A stretch of 64,000 bases of DNA from Bacteroidetes bacterium GWC2_46_850 (GTDB taxonomy: Bacteria; Bacteroidota; Bacteroidia; Bacteroidales; Dysgonomonadaceae): positions 174,276-238,275 of the forward strand of contig MENQ01000001.1 of assembly GCA_001768325.1 (NCBI GenBank), read 5' to 3'. Positions 39,622-49,735 of the stretch are shown here, piece after piece. The notes under the pieces were generated by a model that saw nothing but the letters and a program-made list of their open reading frames with translations, searched no databases and had not been told where the DNA came from. Both the position numbers and the translations under genes were made by a program. Each line of letters begins with the position of its first letter. Position 1 is the stretch's first letter.

Positions 39622-42600
39622 ATGTCTCGTGTATCCTCTATCCTCATCCTCATCTGTTTCTTTCTGTCTCCCCTCTCAGCTGCGGGTGTAAACAATATGT
39701 CACGGCATAACTTTCATACATTGAGTACGACAGAAGGTTTGCCAACGAGTGAAGTTCAGAAAGTGTTTCAGGACGCAGAAGGGTTTCTCTGGTTCGCCAC
39801 ACGTAACGGCCTTTGCCGTTACGATGGCTATGGGATCACTGTGTTTCGGTCCGACTTACCCAATACCCACCATCTGACCGACAACAACATCTATTGTTTG
39901 GCTGACGACGGGAGGGGGAACCTTTGGGTTGGCACCTCCAATGGTGTCAACCGTTTCGACAAGGCCCGGGGGGAGTTTGAAGAGATTCCCATTCAAAACA
40001 GTACCGGTAAAGTGGTGGCTGCCATCCTGATTACGGAGGAGGGACGGATCCTTATTGGGCTGGATGATGGTCTTTTTGTGTATGATGGTGGCACCGGCAG
40101 TTTTGTACACCATACAACCCTCCATATGGCGAACAGCCCGATAAATGCTCCTGTGAAATCAATCTACGAAGATCAACGCAAAGAACTTTGGATTGGCACA
40201 TGGAACAGCGGTCTCTATCGCTTCGACCAGAAACGTAACAACATTTATGCTTATCCCAGGCTCAACCCGCGAAACTCTGCACATGTCATCTATCAGGATA
40301 GCAAAGGAAGAATCTGGGTGGGTGCCTGGGAAGGAGGATTGCATCTGTTGGAAAATCCTTACGACCCAGAACATTTAAGCTGGAAAACTTATCTGCACGA
40401 TGCATCACGACCAAACAGCCTCTCCGATAACATTGTTTACGACATTTGTGAGGATCCGCAATCAGGCAATCTCTGGGTCGGCACCCGTAGCGGCCTTAGT
40501 ATTCTCAATGATGCCGATCCTGAAAATTTCATCAACTATAGTACTTTCAACGATACCAACCATTTGCCCAACAATGAAATCAATTCAATTGTGGCCGACA
40601 ACAGCGGAAACATATGGATTGGATCCATTGGGGGAGGGGTTATCTATACGAACACCCAGAAACCGAAATTTGAGTTCTTCCAGGTGCAGCTTCCCGAAAT
40701 GCCCACTGCCGCCATCAGATCGATCTATCTGAATCACCACGACCAGATGTGGCTGAGCGTGGGGACCTATGGCATCGTCTTCTACGATCCCGAAAGTAAA
40801 GTGATTGTTCCGCAATCGGAGATGCCCGAATTCAGGGCACTGAAACAGACTACTGTCTACGATATTCGTTCTTTCAATGGTGATGATCTTTTGTTCGCTA
40901 CTTATGGCGACGGTTTATGGCATTATCGCAAAGGTGAACCCGTAAAGACCTATACCACCACCAACGCTGATTTCATCCGGGAGAACCGAATACGAGCGCT
41001 TTACATTGACCGGAATCAGAATTTGTGGGTAGGTACCCAGTCAGGCTTGGGTCTACGTCTCAGTGACGGAAAAGGATTGACGTTCGATCAACTCACTGTA
41101 GAGGGACGCGAACTGGCCAATGCTACGTTGCTCCATATCACGGAAGACAGTGAGGGCAGAATTTGGATTGCCACCATCAATCATGGCCTGATTAGTGTGG
41201 AAGGTGATCCGGATAAACCGGATGAACTGGTCTTTCGCAATTATTCCAGAGAGAATGACCTGGTCACCTCAAATACATTTAATGTCCTTTTCCTCGACTC
41301 TTCAAATCGTCTTTGGGCCGGTGCAGAGAGCGGGAAGCTCTATCTTTTTGACAGTGTGTCCGACCGTTTCGTGGACAAATCACCCCGCTTACCCATACTG
41401 GGCAGCATGATCAATTCCATTCAGGAAGACAGCCTGGGGAATCTGTGGATCGGTACCAATGTTGGTCTGGCCAGACTCTTCTTCGATGCAGAAAATGAGC
41501 TTGCAGGATATAGAGTTTTTAGTACTGCCGACGGTCTACAGGATAATTTCTTCATCCCTAATTCATCTTTCAATCACATGGGCAGATTCTATTTTGGTGG
41601 ATACAAGGGACTGGCTTGTTTTTCACCGAGTGAAATCAATGCTGAAATTGTGCCCACTCCCTTTTATATCACCGACATTCAGATATTGAATACCCCCTTC
41701 TCGTCACTGACTCCCGAAATTGCCCGCTCTGTTTCAAAACTTGTCCCTGCATTCACGAAAGAGATCACCATTAAACATCGGCATAATAATTTCAGTATCC
41801 ACTTTGCCTCATTGAACTATACGAATCCCACGCTCACCCGTTACGCCTACAAATTGAATGGTTTTGACAGAGAATGGCGTTACAGCGATGCGGGTCATAA
41901 TATGGCACATTACAACAATCTGCCAGCGGGCAATTACACTTTTCTGTTAAGGGCGACCAATCACCACGGCATATGGAATGAGGAGATTAAACAGTTAAAG
42001 GTGGAAGTGCTGCCACCCTATTGGCTCACATGGTGGGCATTTCTCATTTATGCTCTTTTGCTGTTGCTGACCGGATACCTGATATACCGGAATATCACCA
42101 ACCGCATTCATCTTCGCAATCAACTTCGTTACAGCGAGATGGAACAATCGAAAGCTGAAGAGCTCAATCACGCCAAGCTGCAGTTTTTCACCAATATCAC
42201 TCATGAGTTTCTCACCCCGCTCACCATCATCTCAGCTACAGTTGAAGAGATCCAGCGAGCACCATCCAGGGATGAAAATCTCTATGCTACACTCACAAGA
42301 AATATCAACCGGTTGACTCGCTTGTTGCAACAGATACTTGAATTCAGAAAAGCAGAATCGGGAAACCTGCAACTTCGTGTATCGTATGGAAATATTTCTG
42401 AGTTTATCCGCAATTCTATTGATGCTTTCTATCCGTTGATCCGAAAAAAGAAAATGCATTTTTCCTATCTAAGCAACCCAGAGAAGATTGAAGGACTATT
42501 TGATTTGGATAAGCTGGATAAGATTCTCTATAATCTTCTCTCCAATGCTGCAAAGTATGTTGGGGAGGGTGGTTCCGTTCAACTCACCCTATCCTATGAT

Positions 42601-43734
42601 TCAGACGAAAAAGACCATATTCGTATTTCTGTAAAAGATAATGGTGCAGGTATTGCACGAGAAGATCAACAAATGTTGTTCAGCCGGTTTTATGAAGGAG
42701 ATTATCGTCGTCATAATACCACAGGAACAGGTATTGGGCTTTCTCTGGTGAAGGATCTTGTGACTCTTTCTCATGGAACCATAGAGGTTATCAGCGAGCC
42801 AGTAAAGGGAAGTGAATTCATCGTCGTGCTTCCCATCGATATTTCCTACTTTGAAGAGTCTGAAATTGATTTCTCTGAACAAAATGAAATCCCAGACAGA
42901 TTTATCGATGAGAATGAATTTTATACAGATGACGAGCGCGTGGTGAAAAAACAAACAAACATTCCCTCCGTACTGGCAGTTGAGGACAATGAAGATATCC
43001 TCCAGTTGATACAGCGGCTGTTGAGCAACGATTATCAGGTCTACAAAGCAATGAACGGTAAAGAGGCCCTGTTGGTGCTTGAACACGAAAAGATTGATAT
43101 TATTGTATCTGATGTCATGATGCCGGAGATTGACGGGATAGAATTATGTAAATTGCTGAAGAATAATATTGAATACAGTCATATCCCCATAATTCTACTC
43201 ACAGCGAAGAATGAAGAAAAAGACAGGGCCGATGCATATGAGTCGGGTGCTGATGCCTTCATCAGCAAACCTTTTAATCTAAGTGTTTTGCATGCAAGAA
43301 TAAAAAATTTGTTGAGGAACAGGGAACGTATCGCCCGTGATTTCAAAAGCTTGCTGGTCTTCGACATGAAAGAAATGCATTTTACCGATCTTGATGAGGA
43401 ATTTTTGCAGAAAGCCATTGACTGTGTTAACAGGCATCTTGACGATTCTGAATTCGACCAACAACAGTTCTCTGAAGAGATGAATGTGAGTAAGTCCACC
43501 CTGTATAACAAACTCAAGACCCTCACTGGTTTGCATACTTCTGCTTTTATCACAAATATCAGAATGAAGGCAGCATGCCGGATCATGGATCAGAATAAGA
43601 ATATACGGATCTCCGAGCTTGCCTATGGAGTTGGATACAATGATCCAAAGTATTTCAGCTCCTGTTTTAAGAAGGAGTTTAACATGCGACCGAGTGAGTA
43701 TATTGAACGGTTTTCGGGTCAGGCTGAATCTTAA
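39622..43734 (+). CDS. Hybrid two-component system sensor/regulator (HTCS)
   Basis: The ATG at 39622 (MSRVSSILILICFFLSPLSAAG) is preferred to the GTG at 39610; it yields 1370 residues. After the signal peptide come two periplasmic seven-bladed propellers built of Reg_prop repeats (many copies of NLWVGTxxGL, e.g. GNLWVGTSNGVNRFD), then a Y_Y_Y domain (YAYKLNGFDREWRY) and one membrane helix (WWAFLIYALLLLLTGYLIY). The cytoplasmic part has a histidine kinase (FFTNITHEFLTPLTII, His phospho-acceptor), an ATPase domain (NLLSNAAKYVG, GTGIGLSLVKDL), a receiver (SDVMMPEIDGIE) and an AraC output domain (MNVSKSTLYNKLKTLTG, VGYNDPKYFSSCFKKEF). It senses a periplasmic oligosaccharide and activates the locus. 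It is divergent from the GH2 gene and converges with the BNR gene 16 bp away. Confidence 0.96.
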   Translation: MSRVSSILILICFFLSPLSAAGVNNMSRHNFHTLSTTEGLPTSEVQKVFQDAEGFLWFATRNGLCRYDGYGITVFRSDLPNTHHLTDNNIYCLADDGRGNLWVGTSNGVNRFDKARGEFEEIPIQNSTGKVVAAILITEEGRILIGLDDGLFVYDGGTGSFVHHTTLHMANSPINAPVKSIYEDQRKELWIGTWNSGLYRFDQKRNNIYAYPRLNPRNSAHVIYQDSKGRIWVGAWEGGLHLLENPYDPEHLSWKTYLHDASRPNSLSDNIVYDICEDPQSGNLWVGTRSGLSILNDADPENFINYSTFNDTNHLPNNEINSIVADNSGNIWIGSIGGGVIYTNTQKPKFEFFQVQLPEMPTAAIRSIYLNHHDQMWLSVGTYGIVFYDPESKVIVPQSEMPEFRALKQTTVYDIRSFNGDDLLFATYGDGLWHYRKGEPVKTYTTTNADFIRENRIRALYIDRNQNLWVGTQSGLGLRLSDGKGLTFDQLTVEGRELANATLLHITEDSEGRIWIATINHGLISVEGDPDKPDELVFRNYSRENDLVTSNTFNVLFLDSSNRLWAGAESGKLYLFDSVSDRFVDKSPRLPILGSMINSIQEDSLGNLWIGTNVGLARLFFDAENELAGYRVFSTADGLQDNFFIPNSSFNHMGRFYFGGYKGLACFSPSEINAEIVPTPFYITDIQILNTPFSSLTPEIARSVSKLVPAFTKEITIKHRHNNFSIHFASLNYTNPTLTRYAYKLNGFDREWRYSDAGHNMAHYNNLPAGNYTFLLRATNHHGIWNEEIKQLKVEVLPPYWLTWWAFLIYALLLLLTGYLIYRNITNRIHLRNQLRYSEMEQSKAEELNHAKLQFFTNITHEFLTPLTIISATVEEIQRAPSRDENLYATLTRNINRLTRLLQQILEFRKAESGNLQLRVSYGNISEFIRNSIDAFYPLIRKKKMHFSYLSNPEKIEGLFDLDKLDKILYNLLSNAAKYVGEGGSVQLTLSYDSDEKDHIRISVKDNGAGIAREDQQMLFSRFYEGDYRRHNTTGTGIGLSLVKDLVTLSHGTIEVISEPVKGSEFIVVLPIDISYFEESEIDFSEQNEIPDRFIDENEFYTDDERVVKKQTNIPSVLAVEDNEDILQLIQRLLSNDYQVYKAMNGKEALLVLEHEKIDIIVSDVMMPEIDGIELCKLLKNNIEYSHIPIILLTAKNEEKDRADAYESGADAFISKPFNLSVLHARIKNLLRNRERIARDFKSLLVFDMKEMHFTDLDEEFLQKAIDCVNRHLDDSEFDQQQFSEEMNVSKSTLYNKLKTLTGLHTSAFITNIRMKAACRIMDQNKNIRISELAYGVGYNDPKYFSSCFKKEFNMRPSEYIERFSGQAES

Positions 43735-43750
43735 ATCACCCCTTTATCGT

Positions 43751-45637
43751 TCAGAGAGTTTTAATTTCATCCTGTGAAAGAGATCGATGAAAGATTTTCA
43801 CATCATCGATTGTCCCTTTTATACCTCCGGCTTCAATGTTTGTAAGATGCAAGTCACTTATCTCTACAGACTGATCCATCAATCCGTTTATATAAGTACG
43901 CAGCACTCCCTGTTCGTAACTGAAGACCAGCTTGAATGTCGTTAATCTGGCCGGTCCGTACCATTCACCGTTGGTACTCCTTGCCTTCTCCTGCCATCTG
44001 TCGGAATTACCCGGAATATTGCTGCTGATGTATGATTTGCTTCCTCTTTTCAGGTGGGGGGTTGCTTCCTCTCCCTTGGGGATAGTATAGGTTATTCCGG
44101 CAAATGAGATTATATCACCCTGAAAGTCTGTAGTGTCGGGTGACAATGTCAGTGCAATGGTAAATGCTTTTGCTTCCGGAAAAGCTATTTTTATTTTATT
44201 TGTGGCAGATACTTTCAGATTCCTGTTTGTGTAAATCAACCCTTTGCACAGATCAACTTCGCCTTTGGGAAGAAGCATATTTGTCTTGATGGCAGTGGGG
44301 TAGCCCAGTGGCCGTTGTGCACTCACAATCCAGTCATAATAATCGCCCTGCATCCAGATCAGGCCTGATTCTGAGGCTTTACCGGCAATTGAGAAAGGGC
44401 GTACATTGTTTTTCGAAGAATCAGATGTAAGCAGTTCTTCAGAGATTGTACCGTTGGAACCGATGGAGAATTGTTTTAACTCATAAACCTTACCCTGTTT
44501 TCCGTCCACGGGTACCGATCCATAAATAATCTGTGGATTATTCTTATCGATGGTCATTCCACCGCTGTAACATTTTTCTATGTCGGGCGACTGATGAAAA
44601 TGACCACCTGCGTTTGATAGGAATGTTTTCTGCCACCCGTTGCCCGTCCATCTTATGAGATAATAATCGTGCGACAATTTATCATGGCTGATACTGACAG
44701 TCGCCATCACCGGATTTTCGTCCCTGTCGAGGGTCAGTTCCCAAATCCAGTTGCGGAGTGGCGTATCATCCACCACTGCATAAGGATGATGATCCTTGTA
44801 ACCGGAGATATTTACTTCATGGAGCTGTTTTTCACCGATTACCGAAAGTAGGTTCCCTTTTATATCCTTCAAAGAGCGGGTATTGATATCCAGATAATTC
44901 AGATAGATCCAGTTCTCGGTCATATTATCCGGATGGGTGGTTGTATAGGCGAGATAGATTTTATCTTTTCCATTAGATGCATATTTGGCATAGGGCCTCA
45001 CTCCACCCGCACCCTGCATGGAACGAAGAATCTGAAAGGGGCCCCAATCGAATGCCACCTGATCATTTTTATCGGGCACAGTCAGGCGAGCAACGGTAGG
45101 ATGCCACCCAATGCCACGCCAGCACAGATAAATATGGTCGGGGTCGTCATTCAGAATAAAAGGTGAGGGGTAGGTGGTATTGTGTCCGGTATCCAGCGTC
45201 TGCTCTTCTCCAAGGGTGGTAATGTCACCCGGTATCCGTGAAACACGATAATAGAAACAGGGTTCATCGGTATGGCGGGAGTAGAAGATCATAATGCGTT
45301 CATCTGGAAGCACCAGGAAAGTGGGATTATTATGATCGTCCGGCTGAAAGCAGGACCGGATCATCACCTCGTTGGTCCGGTTCGAGAGATGGTCAATCTG
45401 CGTTGCTTTGATATAACCATGTACATCGATGTAACCCAGATAAGTACTGTTGATAGATCCGTTTTCATTTTCGTAGTGCAGAGCCCGCGGATCGGCAAAC
45501 CAGCACCAGGCACCTTTCTCGGTTACAGTACTGACCGGAAATTCAACGCTGGCAGTAACGGGTATAAGCTCCTTTCCATTGAGATTTTCACCTGTCTGTA
45601 ATACGCCCACCAAGAGCAGAAAAAATATCCTGTACAT
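43751..45637 (-). CDS. BNR-type seven-bladed beta-propeller protein with LamG-like C-terminus; candidate rhamnosidase or polysaccharide lyase
   Basis: 628 residues with an N-terminal signal. Residues ~35-430 are a propeller of the BNR_4 type: GAWCWFADPRALHY (44-), QPDDHNNPTF (~99-), DTGHNTTYPSPF (~149-) and GGHFHQSPDIEKCYSGG. Invariant His and Tyr residues of this kind occur in the family that includes GH145 rhamnosidases and the PL24/PL25 lyases. The last ~180 residues form a concanavalin-like domain (AFTIALTLSP..., TYINGLMDQSVEISDLHL). A lyase cutting at glucuronate would create the unsaturated end that the GH105 module of the fusion enzyme removes; a rhamnosidase would remove the rhamnose cap. 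Which reaction applies cannot be decided here. It follows the symporter gene after a terminator-like hairpin and probably depends on read-through. Confidence 0.7.
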   Translation of the reverse strand: MYRIFFLLLVGVLQTGENLNGKELIPVTASVEFPVSTVTEKGAWCWFADPRALHYENENGSINSTYLGYIDVHGYIKATQIDHLSNRTNEVMIRSCFQPDDHNNPTFLVLPDERIMIFYSRHTDEPCFYYRVSRIPGDITTLGEEQTLDTGHNTTYPSPFILNDDPDHIYLCWRGIGWHPTVARLTVPDKNDQVAFDWGPFQILRSMQGAGGVRPYAKYASNGKDKIYLAYTTTHPDNMTENWIYLNYLDINTRSLKDIKGNLLSVIGEKQLHEVNISGYKDHHPYAVVDDTPLRNWIWELTLDRDENPVMATVSISHDKLSHDYYLIRWTGNGWQKTFLSNAGGHFHQSPDIEKCYSGGMTIDKNNPQIIYGSVPVDGKQGKVYELKQFSIGSNGTISEELLTSDSSKNNVRPFSIAGKASESGLIWMQGDYYDWIVSAQRPLGYPTAIKTNMLLPKGEVDLCKGLIYTNRNLKVSATNKIKIAFPEAKAFTIALTLSPDTTDFQGDIISFAGITYTIPKGEEATPHLKRGSKSYISSNIPGNSDRWQEKARSTNGEWYGPARLTTFKLVFSYEQGVLRTYINGLMDQSVEISDLHLTNIEAGGIKGTIDDVKIFHRSLSQDEIKTL

Positions 45638-45650
45638 ACCTGTTCTTATT

Positions 45651-45692
45651 AAAAAGAGATCAAGCCATAAAGCTTTGGGCTGAATGGCTTGA
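45651..45692 (-). terminator. Terminator or attenuator between symporter and BNR genes
   Basis: Stem TCAAGCCAT (45660-45668) with ATGGCTTGA (45684-45692), 15-nt loop, followed leftward by TCTCTTTTT (45659-45651). It begins 28 bp after the symporter stop. No separate promoter for the BNR gene is visible, so this may be a partial terminator. Confidence 0.65.
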
Positions 45693-45720
45693 CCTGTAGG
45701 TTTAGAATTTCACCCCTGTT

Positions 45721-47622
45721 TTACCAAAGGAATATATAGATGAGGGTCACTAAAAGGGTTATACCCAGAGCACCCATGGCAAATCCTTTGTCTGTTTTGA
45801 AAAGTGTCAGATCGAAAGGTACCGATTTTTCATCCTGGAAACGATCGTTCGCGTTAGAGAATAAAAAGAGCGATATAGATAATATGAGTGATCCAAAGAA
45901 GAAGAATGCTTCAAAACCGATATTCTCGAGATAGAGCACAGTTTCGTTGGTACTACCGCTAACAAGCATGATCTTGTGTACAGCGGCGGCCAGAATAAAG
46001 ATCAAAGAAGCAACAAGAGAGATTCTCCCCCATTTAAGCATTTTATTTCGATCCTCCTCAGAGGGTAAGTCCGCTTTTTTCTTGCTGTTGTCTACAAAGG
46101 TGATGGCTACGAAGATCACGAACAAAATGATGAAGATATATCCCATTCTGAACTGGAATGGCATATCGGGCATGGAGAGTTTGAACAACAGACCCATCGG
46201 AATGGTAAGAATCGATGTCCATATGGCCGCTTTTGAGGATGCTCTTTTCCAAAGCAAGCCCAAGCCAAATACCACAATAATACCCGGATAGATAAACCCG
46301 GAGTACTCCTGGATATACTGGAAAGCCTGGTCTAATCCACCCAACAACGGTTCTACTGCGATGATGGCGATCACCAGTGCCAGTAAAGCGGTAAAACGAC
46401 CAACCCGTACCAGTTGTCTGTCAGTAGCATTCTTTCTGATATGCTGCTTGTAGATATCCATGGTGAAGATCGTAGATGTTGAGTTCAGCATGGATGCCAG
46501 AGAAGAGATTACGGCAGCTGCAAGTGCGGCAAACGAAAGACCTTTGATGCCAACAGGTGCAAAGTTTCTAATTAACCACGGATAGGCATCATCCGATACA
46601 TTGATTGATCCGTGCATATCGAAGTAACCCTGTTGAATGCCGGGAATATCCTGTGGATAGTTGAACATGATAAAAGCAGTGACACCCGGAATGACCACGA
46701 TAAAAGGAATCAGAATCTTCAGGAATCCGGCAAATACGAGACCTTTCTGGGCTTCGCTGATACTTTTTGCAGCAAGTCCTTTTTGAATGATATACTGGTT
46801 AAAACCCCAGTACCCGATATTGGTCAGCCATACACCGCCCACAATGGCAGCAAGGCCTGGAAGATCACGGAAAGCATCCGGTGATTTTGATTTATCAACA
46901 ATAAGGTTGAAGTGTGTATCGTTAGGAATAGCTTTTAACTTATCATAAATAATCGTCAAACCATCCCATGCACCTTTACCTTCTCCCGACACTGCCTCCA
47001 GGGCAAAATAAGCAGTAATCAAACCGCCCCCAATCAGGAATACCACTTGAAGCACATCAGTCCAGGCTACCGAGGCGAGACCTCCGTAGATGGAATATAT
47101 ACCCGCAATAATGAACAAGGCCAGCACGATCTGCATTCGATATCCTTCCAGACCCAAAATCTGTTCAATGGCAATGGAACCAAGCCATGCTACAGAAGTA
47201 AGGTTCACGAAAACATAGAGGAACAACCAGAAAATAGAAAAGGCCATACCCACACCCCCGCTATAGCGTTCACGCAGGAACTGGGGAATGGTGTAAATCC
47301 GTTGTTTTAACATGACTGGCAACAAAAACTTGGCCACCATAATCAGGGTGACAGCTGCCATGATTTCGTAGGCAGCCACACAGATGCCAATTTTATAACC
47401 CGATCCCGACATCCCGATAAACTGCTCGGCAGAAATGTTTGCAGCAATCAGTGATGCACCTACTGCCCACCAGGTGAGTTTGTTGCCTGCCAGGAAGTAG
47501 TCATTTGCTGTCTTCTGTTCTCCTTTTTTGTTTCTGGAGAGGAAAAGACCTAAACTCACGAGGAGTACCATATAAATCCCGACTATCACATAATCGATAG
47601 TCTGAAATCCCGATCCATTCAT
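45721..47622 (-). CDS. Sodium/solute symporter (SSS family), sugar transporter-like
   Basis: 633 residues with about 14 hydrophobic helices. The SSS signatures are clear: YFLAGNKLTWWAVGASLIAANISAEQFIGMSGSGYKIG in the first helices and the later AALAAAVISSLASMLNSTSTIFTMDIY, which contributes to the sodium site. The sequence resembles Na+/galactose or glucose carriers (SGLT-like) of Bacteroidota. It would take monosaccharides released in the periplasm, most simply galactose, across the inner membrane; the specificity is inferred from family and neighbours. It has its own promoter at 47720-47727 and precedes the BNR gene. Extra C-terminal helices after a charged loop (NSKKKADLPSEEDRNKMLKWG) extend it beyond the shortest family members. 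Confidence 0.88.
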   Translation of the reverse strand: MNGSGFQTIDYVIVGIYMVLLVSLGLFLSRNKKGEQKTANDYFLAGNKLTWWAVGASLIAANISAEQFIGMSGSGYKIGICVAAYEIMAAVTLIMVAKFLLPVMLKQRIYTIPQFLRERYSGGVGMAFSIFWLFLYVFVNLTSVAWLGSIAIEQILGLEGYRMQIVLALFIIAGIYSIYGGLASVAWTDVLQVVFLIGGGLITAYFALEAVSGEGKGAWDGLTIIYDKLKAIPNDTHFNLIVDKSKSPDAFRDLPGLAAIVGGVWLTNIGYWGFNQYIIQKGLAAKSISEAQKGLVFAGFLKILIPFIVVIPGVTAFIMFNYPQDIPGIQQGYFDMHGSINVSDDAYPWLIRNFAPVGIKGLSFAALAAAVISSLASMLNSTSTIFTMDIYKQHIRKNATDRQLVRVGRFTALLALVIAIIAVEPLLGGLDQAFQYIQEYSGFIYPGIIVVFGLGLLWKRASSKAAIWTSILTIPMGLLFKLSMPDMPFQFRMGYIFIILFVIFVAITFVDNSKKKADLPSEEDRNKMLKWGRISLVASLIFILAAAVHKIMLVSGSTNETVLYLENIGFEAFFFFGSLILSISLFLFSNANDRFQDEKSVPFDLTLFKTDKGFAMGALGITLLVTLIYIFLW

Positions 47623-47719
47623 TACGATTTAAATTATGTTTTTATTTAGTGTTAGTATATTGTAATGTGTTTGTATCCAGCAATGTGTGCGTACACATAG
47701 GTGTTTCTTTTAAATTCGT

Positions 47720-47747
47720 CAAAGGTATGTAATTTTCTCTAACATCT
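47720..47747 (-). promoter_or_regulatory. Promoter of the symporter gene
   Basis: TACCTTTG (47727-47720) is a perfect -7 box and sits about 100 bp before the ATG. The 22-bp operator-like element of the SusC promoters is absent. A 6-bp palindrome AGATCA-gtt-TGATCT (47758-47772) lies just upstream and could bind a regulator. Confidence 0.55.
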
Positions 47748-47871
47748 GAAAGGAAAAAGATCAGTTTGATCTAATTTTATAAACGGATGAAATCATCATG
47801 TCTGTGACATAGATGTTTAACCCGATAAAATTGTTTATTAAAATATTCTAAATTATTCGAATGGTTTCATT

Positions 47872-49587
47872 TTACGGTGTTTTAATGATAATCTTTTCGG
47901 CGCCTACAATCTGCGTTTGCTTCTGATAGCTGTGTTCATGCACCGATCCGACTGCCCGACCCGACGGGTCGGCGTTCTTCCGGAAAGCTTCGTCCCATGC
48001 CAATGCCACCGGTGTGCTGCAGGCAACTGAAGGAACGGAGGGCACACAGGCAGCGGCGCTATCCGAAGGAAACAAATCTGAGTAGATGGTGCGGTATACA
48101 TATTCTTCCTTGGTCAGCGGCGGATTGATGGGAAAGCGATGGTGCACGTTTGCCATCTGCTCGTCGGTTACCTGTCGTCCGGCAATCTCTTTCAGCGTAT
48201 CTATCCAGCTGTAGCCCACGCCGTCGGAAAACTGTTCCTTCTGTCGCCAGGTCACCTCTGCGGGTAGGTAATCTTCGAATGCCTGCCGCAGAATATGTTT
48301 CTCAATTTTTCCGTTTCCCGACATCTTGTCTTTTGGATTGAGACGCATGGCTACATCCAGAAACTCCTTGTCGAGGAAAGGCACGCGTCCCTCCACGCCC
48401 CACGCTGCCAGTGATTTGTTGGCGCGAAGGCAATCGTACTGATGCAGCTTGCTCAATTTCCTCACCGTCTCCTTGTGGAACTCCTCAGCATCGGGCGCTT
48501 TGTGGAAATAGAGATAACCTCCGAATATTTCATCGGCACCTTCGCCGGAAAGTACCATCTTCACGCCCATGGATTTAATGTATCGGGCAATCAGGTACAT
48601 GGGTGTGCTGGCACGTACCGTTGTTACGTCATAGGTCTCAATGTGATAGATCACATCGCGGATGGCATCGAGGCCTTCCTGCACGGTGTATTCAATCTCG
48701 TGATGGATGGACCCGATATGTTTGGCCACTTTCCGGGCAGCAGCCAGATCGGGTGACCCTTCCAGCCCGATTGCGAAAGAGTGTAGCTGCGGCCACCATG
48801 CGTCTTCCCGGTTGTCGGTCTCCACCCTTTTGGCTGCAAACTTTTTTGCTACAGCAGAGATAATTGACGAATCGAGTCCACCCGACAGCAAAACCCCGTA
48901 AGGCACATCGCTCATCAGTTGCCTTTGTACAGCATCCTCCATTGCTTTTTTCAATTCCTCCACATCGGAAGTATTTTCTTTCACGCGATCATACTCCATC
49001 CAGTCGCGGCTATACCATTGGGTGGGCTTTTCATCGGGACTGTAATAATAATGTCCCGGCAGAAATTCTTCAATCTTGTTGCAAAACCCTTCCAACGCTT
49101 TCAACTCCGAAGCAATGTAATAAGCACCGTCGCGATCCCATCCCTGATAAAGGGGAATGATGCCGATGTGATCACGTCCAATCAGAAAAACGTCTTTTTC
49201 CTTGTCGTAGAGGGCAAAGGCAAAGATGCCGTTCAACTCTTCCAGAAAATCGGGTCCCTTGTCGCGGTAGAGTGCCAGGATTACTTCACAATCCGACTGG
49301 GTAAGAAAATCGAATGTCTGCTCATATTTTTTTCGGATGTCACGGTGGTTGTATATCTCGCCGTTTACTGCCAGAATCAATTGCCCGTCTTTACTGACAA
49401 GTGGTTGCTTTCCCGAGGCCGGATCGACGATGGAGAGCCTTTCGTGAGCCAGAATCGCTTTACTACACGAGAAGATACCCGAGCAATCCGGACCGCGATG
49501 GCGCAGTTTGATCGACATCTTCAATAGTTGGGGGCGTAGTTGCTCCTCCGGCTTCTTCAAATTGAATGTACACACGATTCCACACAT
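47872..49587 (-). CDS. asnB: Asparagine synthetase B (glutamine-hydrolysing)
   Basis: 571 residues. The N-terminus is MCGIVCTF with Cys2 as the glutaminase nucleophile, followed by KLRHRGPDCSG and AVNGEIYNH of the class II amidotransferase domain (1 to ~190). The synthetase domain has the ATP pyrophosphatase loop VLLSGGLDSSIISA and MVLSGEGADEIFGGY. It transfers glutamine amide nitrogen to aspartate in the cytoplasm, with ATP. The sequence near the C-terminus (ALAWDEAFRKNADPSGRAVGSVH) matches the end of E. coli-type AsnB, with ~20 extra residues after it. It follows gltD after a 124-bp repeat-containing gap in a glutamine/glutamate cluster. Confidence 0.96.
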   Translation of the reverse strand: MCGIVCTFNLKKPEEQLRPQLLKMSIKLRHRGPDCSGIFSCSKAILAHERLSIVDPASGKQPLVSKDGQLILAVNGEIYNHRDIRKKYEQTFDFLTQSDCEVILALYRDKGPDFLEELNGIFAFALYDKEKDVFLIGRDHIGIIPLYQGWDRDGAYYIASELKALEGFCNKIEEFLPGHYYYSPDEKPTQWYSRDWMEYDRVKENTSDVEELKKAMEDAVQRQLMSDVPYGVLLSGGLDSSIISAVAKKFAAKRVETDNREDAWWPQLHSFAIGLEGSPDLAAARKVAKHIGSIHHEIEYTVQEGLDAIRDVIYHIETYDVTTVRASTPMYLIARYIKSMGVKMVLSGEGADEIFGGYLYFHKAPDAEEFHKETVRKLSKLHQYDCLRANKSLAAWGVEGRVPFLDKEFLDVAMRLNPKDKMSGNGKIEKHILRQAFEDYLPAEVTWRQKEQFSDGVGYSWIDTLKEIAGRQVTDEQMANVHHRFPINPPLTKEEYVYRTIYSDLFPSDSAAACVPSVPSVACSTPVALAWDEAFRKNADPSGRAVGSVHEHSYQKQTQIVGAEKIIIKTP

Positions 49588-49680
49588 ATAGATTGATTTG
49601 TTGATTGTTTGATTGTTTGATTTGATGATCGCTGAAAATTTAATTTCAGACCGCTCAAATTAATATCCACCCAATTAAAA

Positions 49681-49735
49681 AGCTGATACCTGATACCTGA
49701 TACCTGATCGCTTAATCGCTGACCGCTGACAGCTT
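49681..49735. repeat. Short tandem repeats between gltD and asnB
   Basis: The 7-mer CTGATAC occurs three times in tandem (49683-49703), then CTGATCG, and then CGCTGAC-type units that run into the 3' end of gltD. A separate GATTGTTT repeat lies near 49600. These are low-complexity arrays with no CRISPR-like spacers. Confidence 0.7.

Noticed and set aside
49681..49735. CTGATAC tandem array as a CRISPR remnant
   Set aside because: The units are 7 bp and contiguous, with no spacers and no cas genes nearby.
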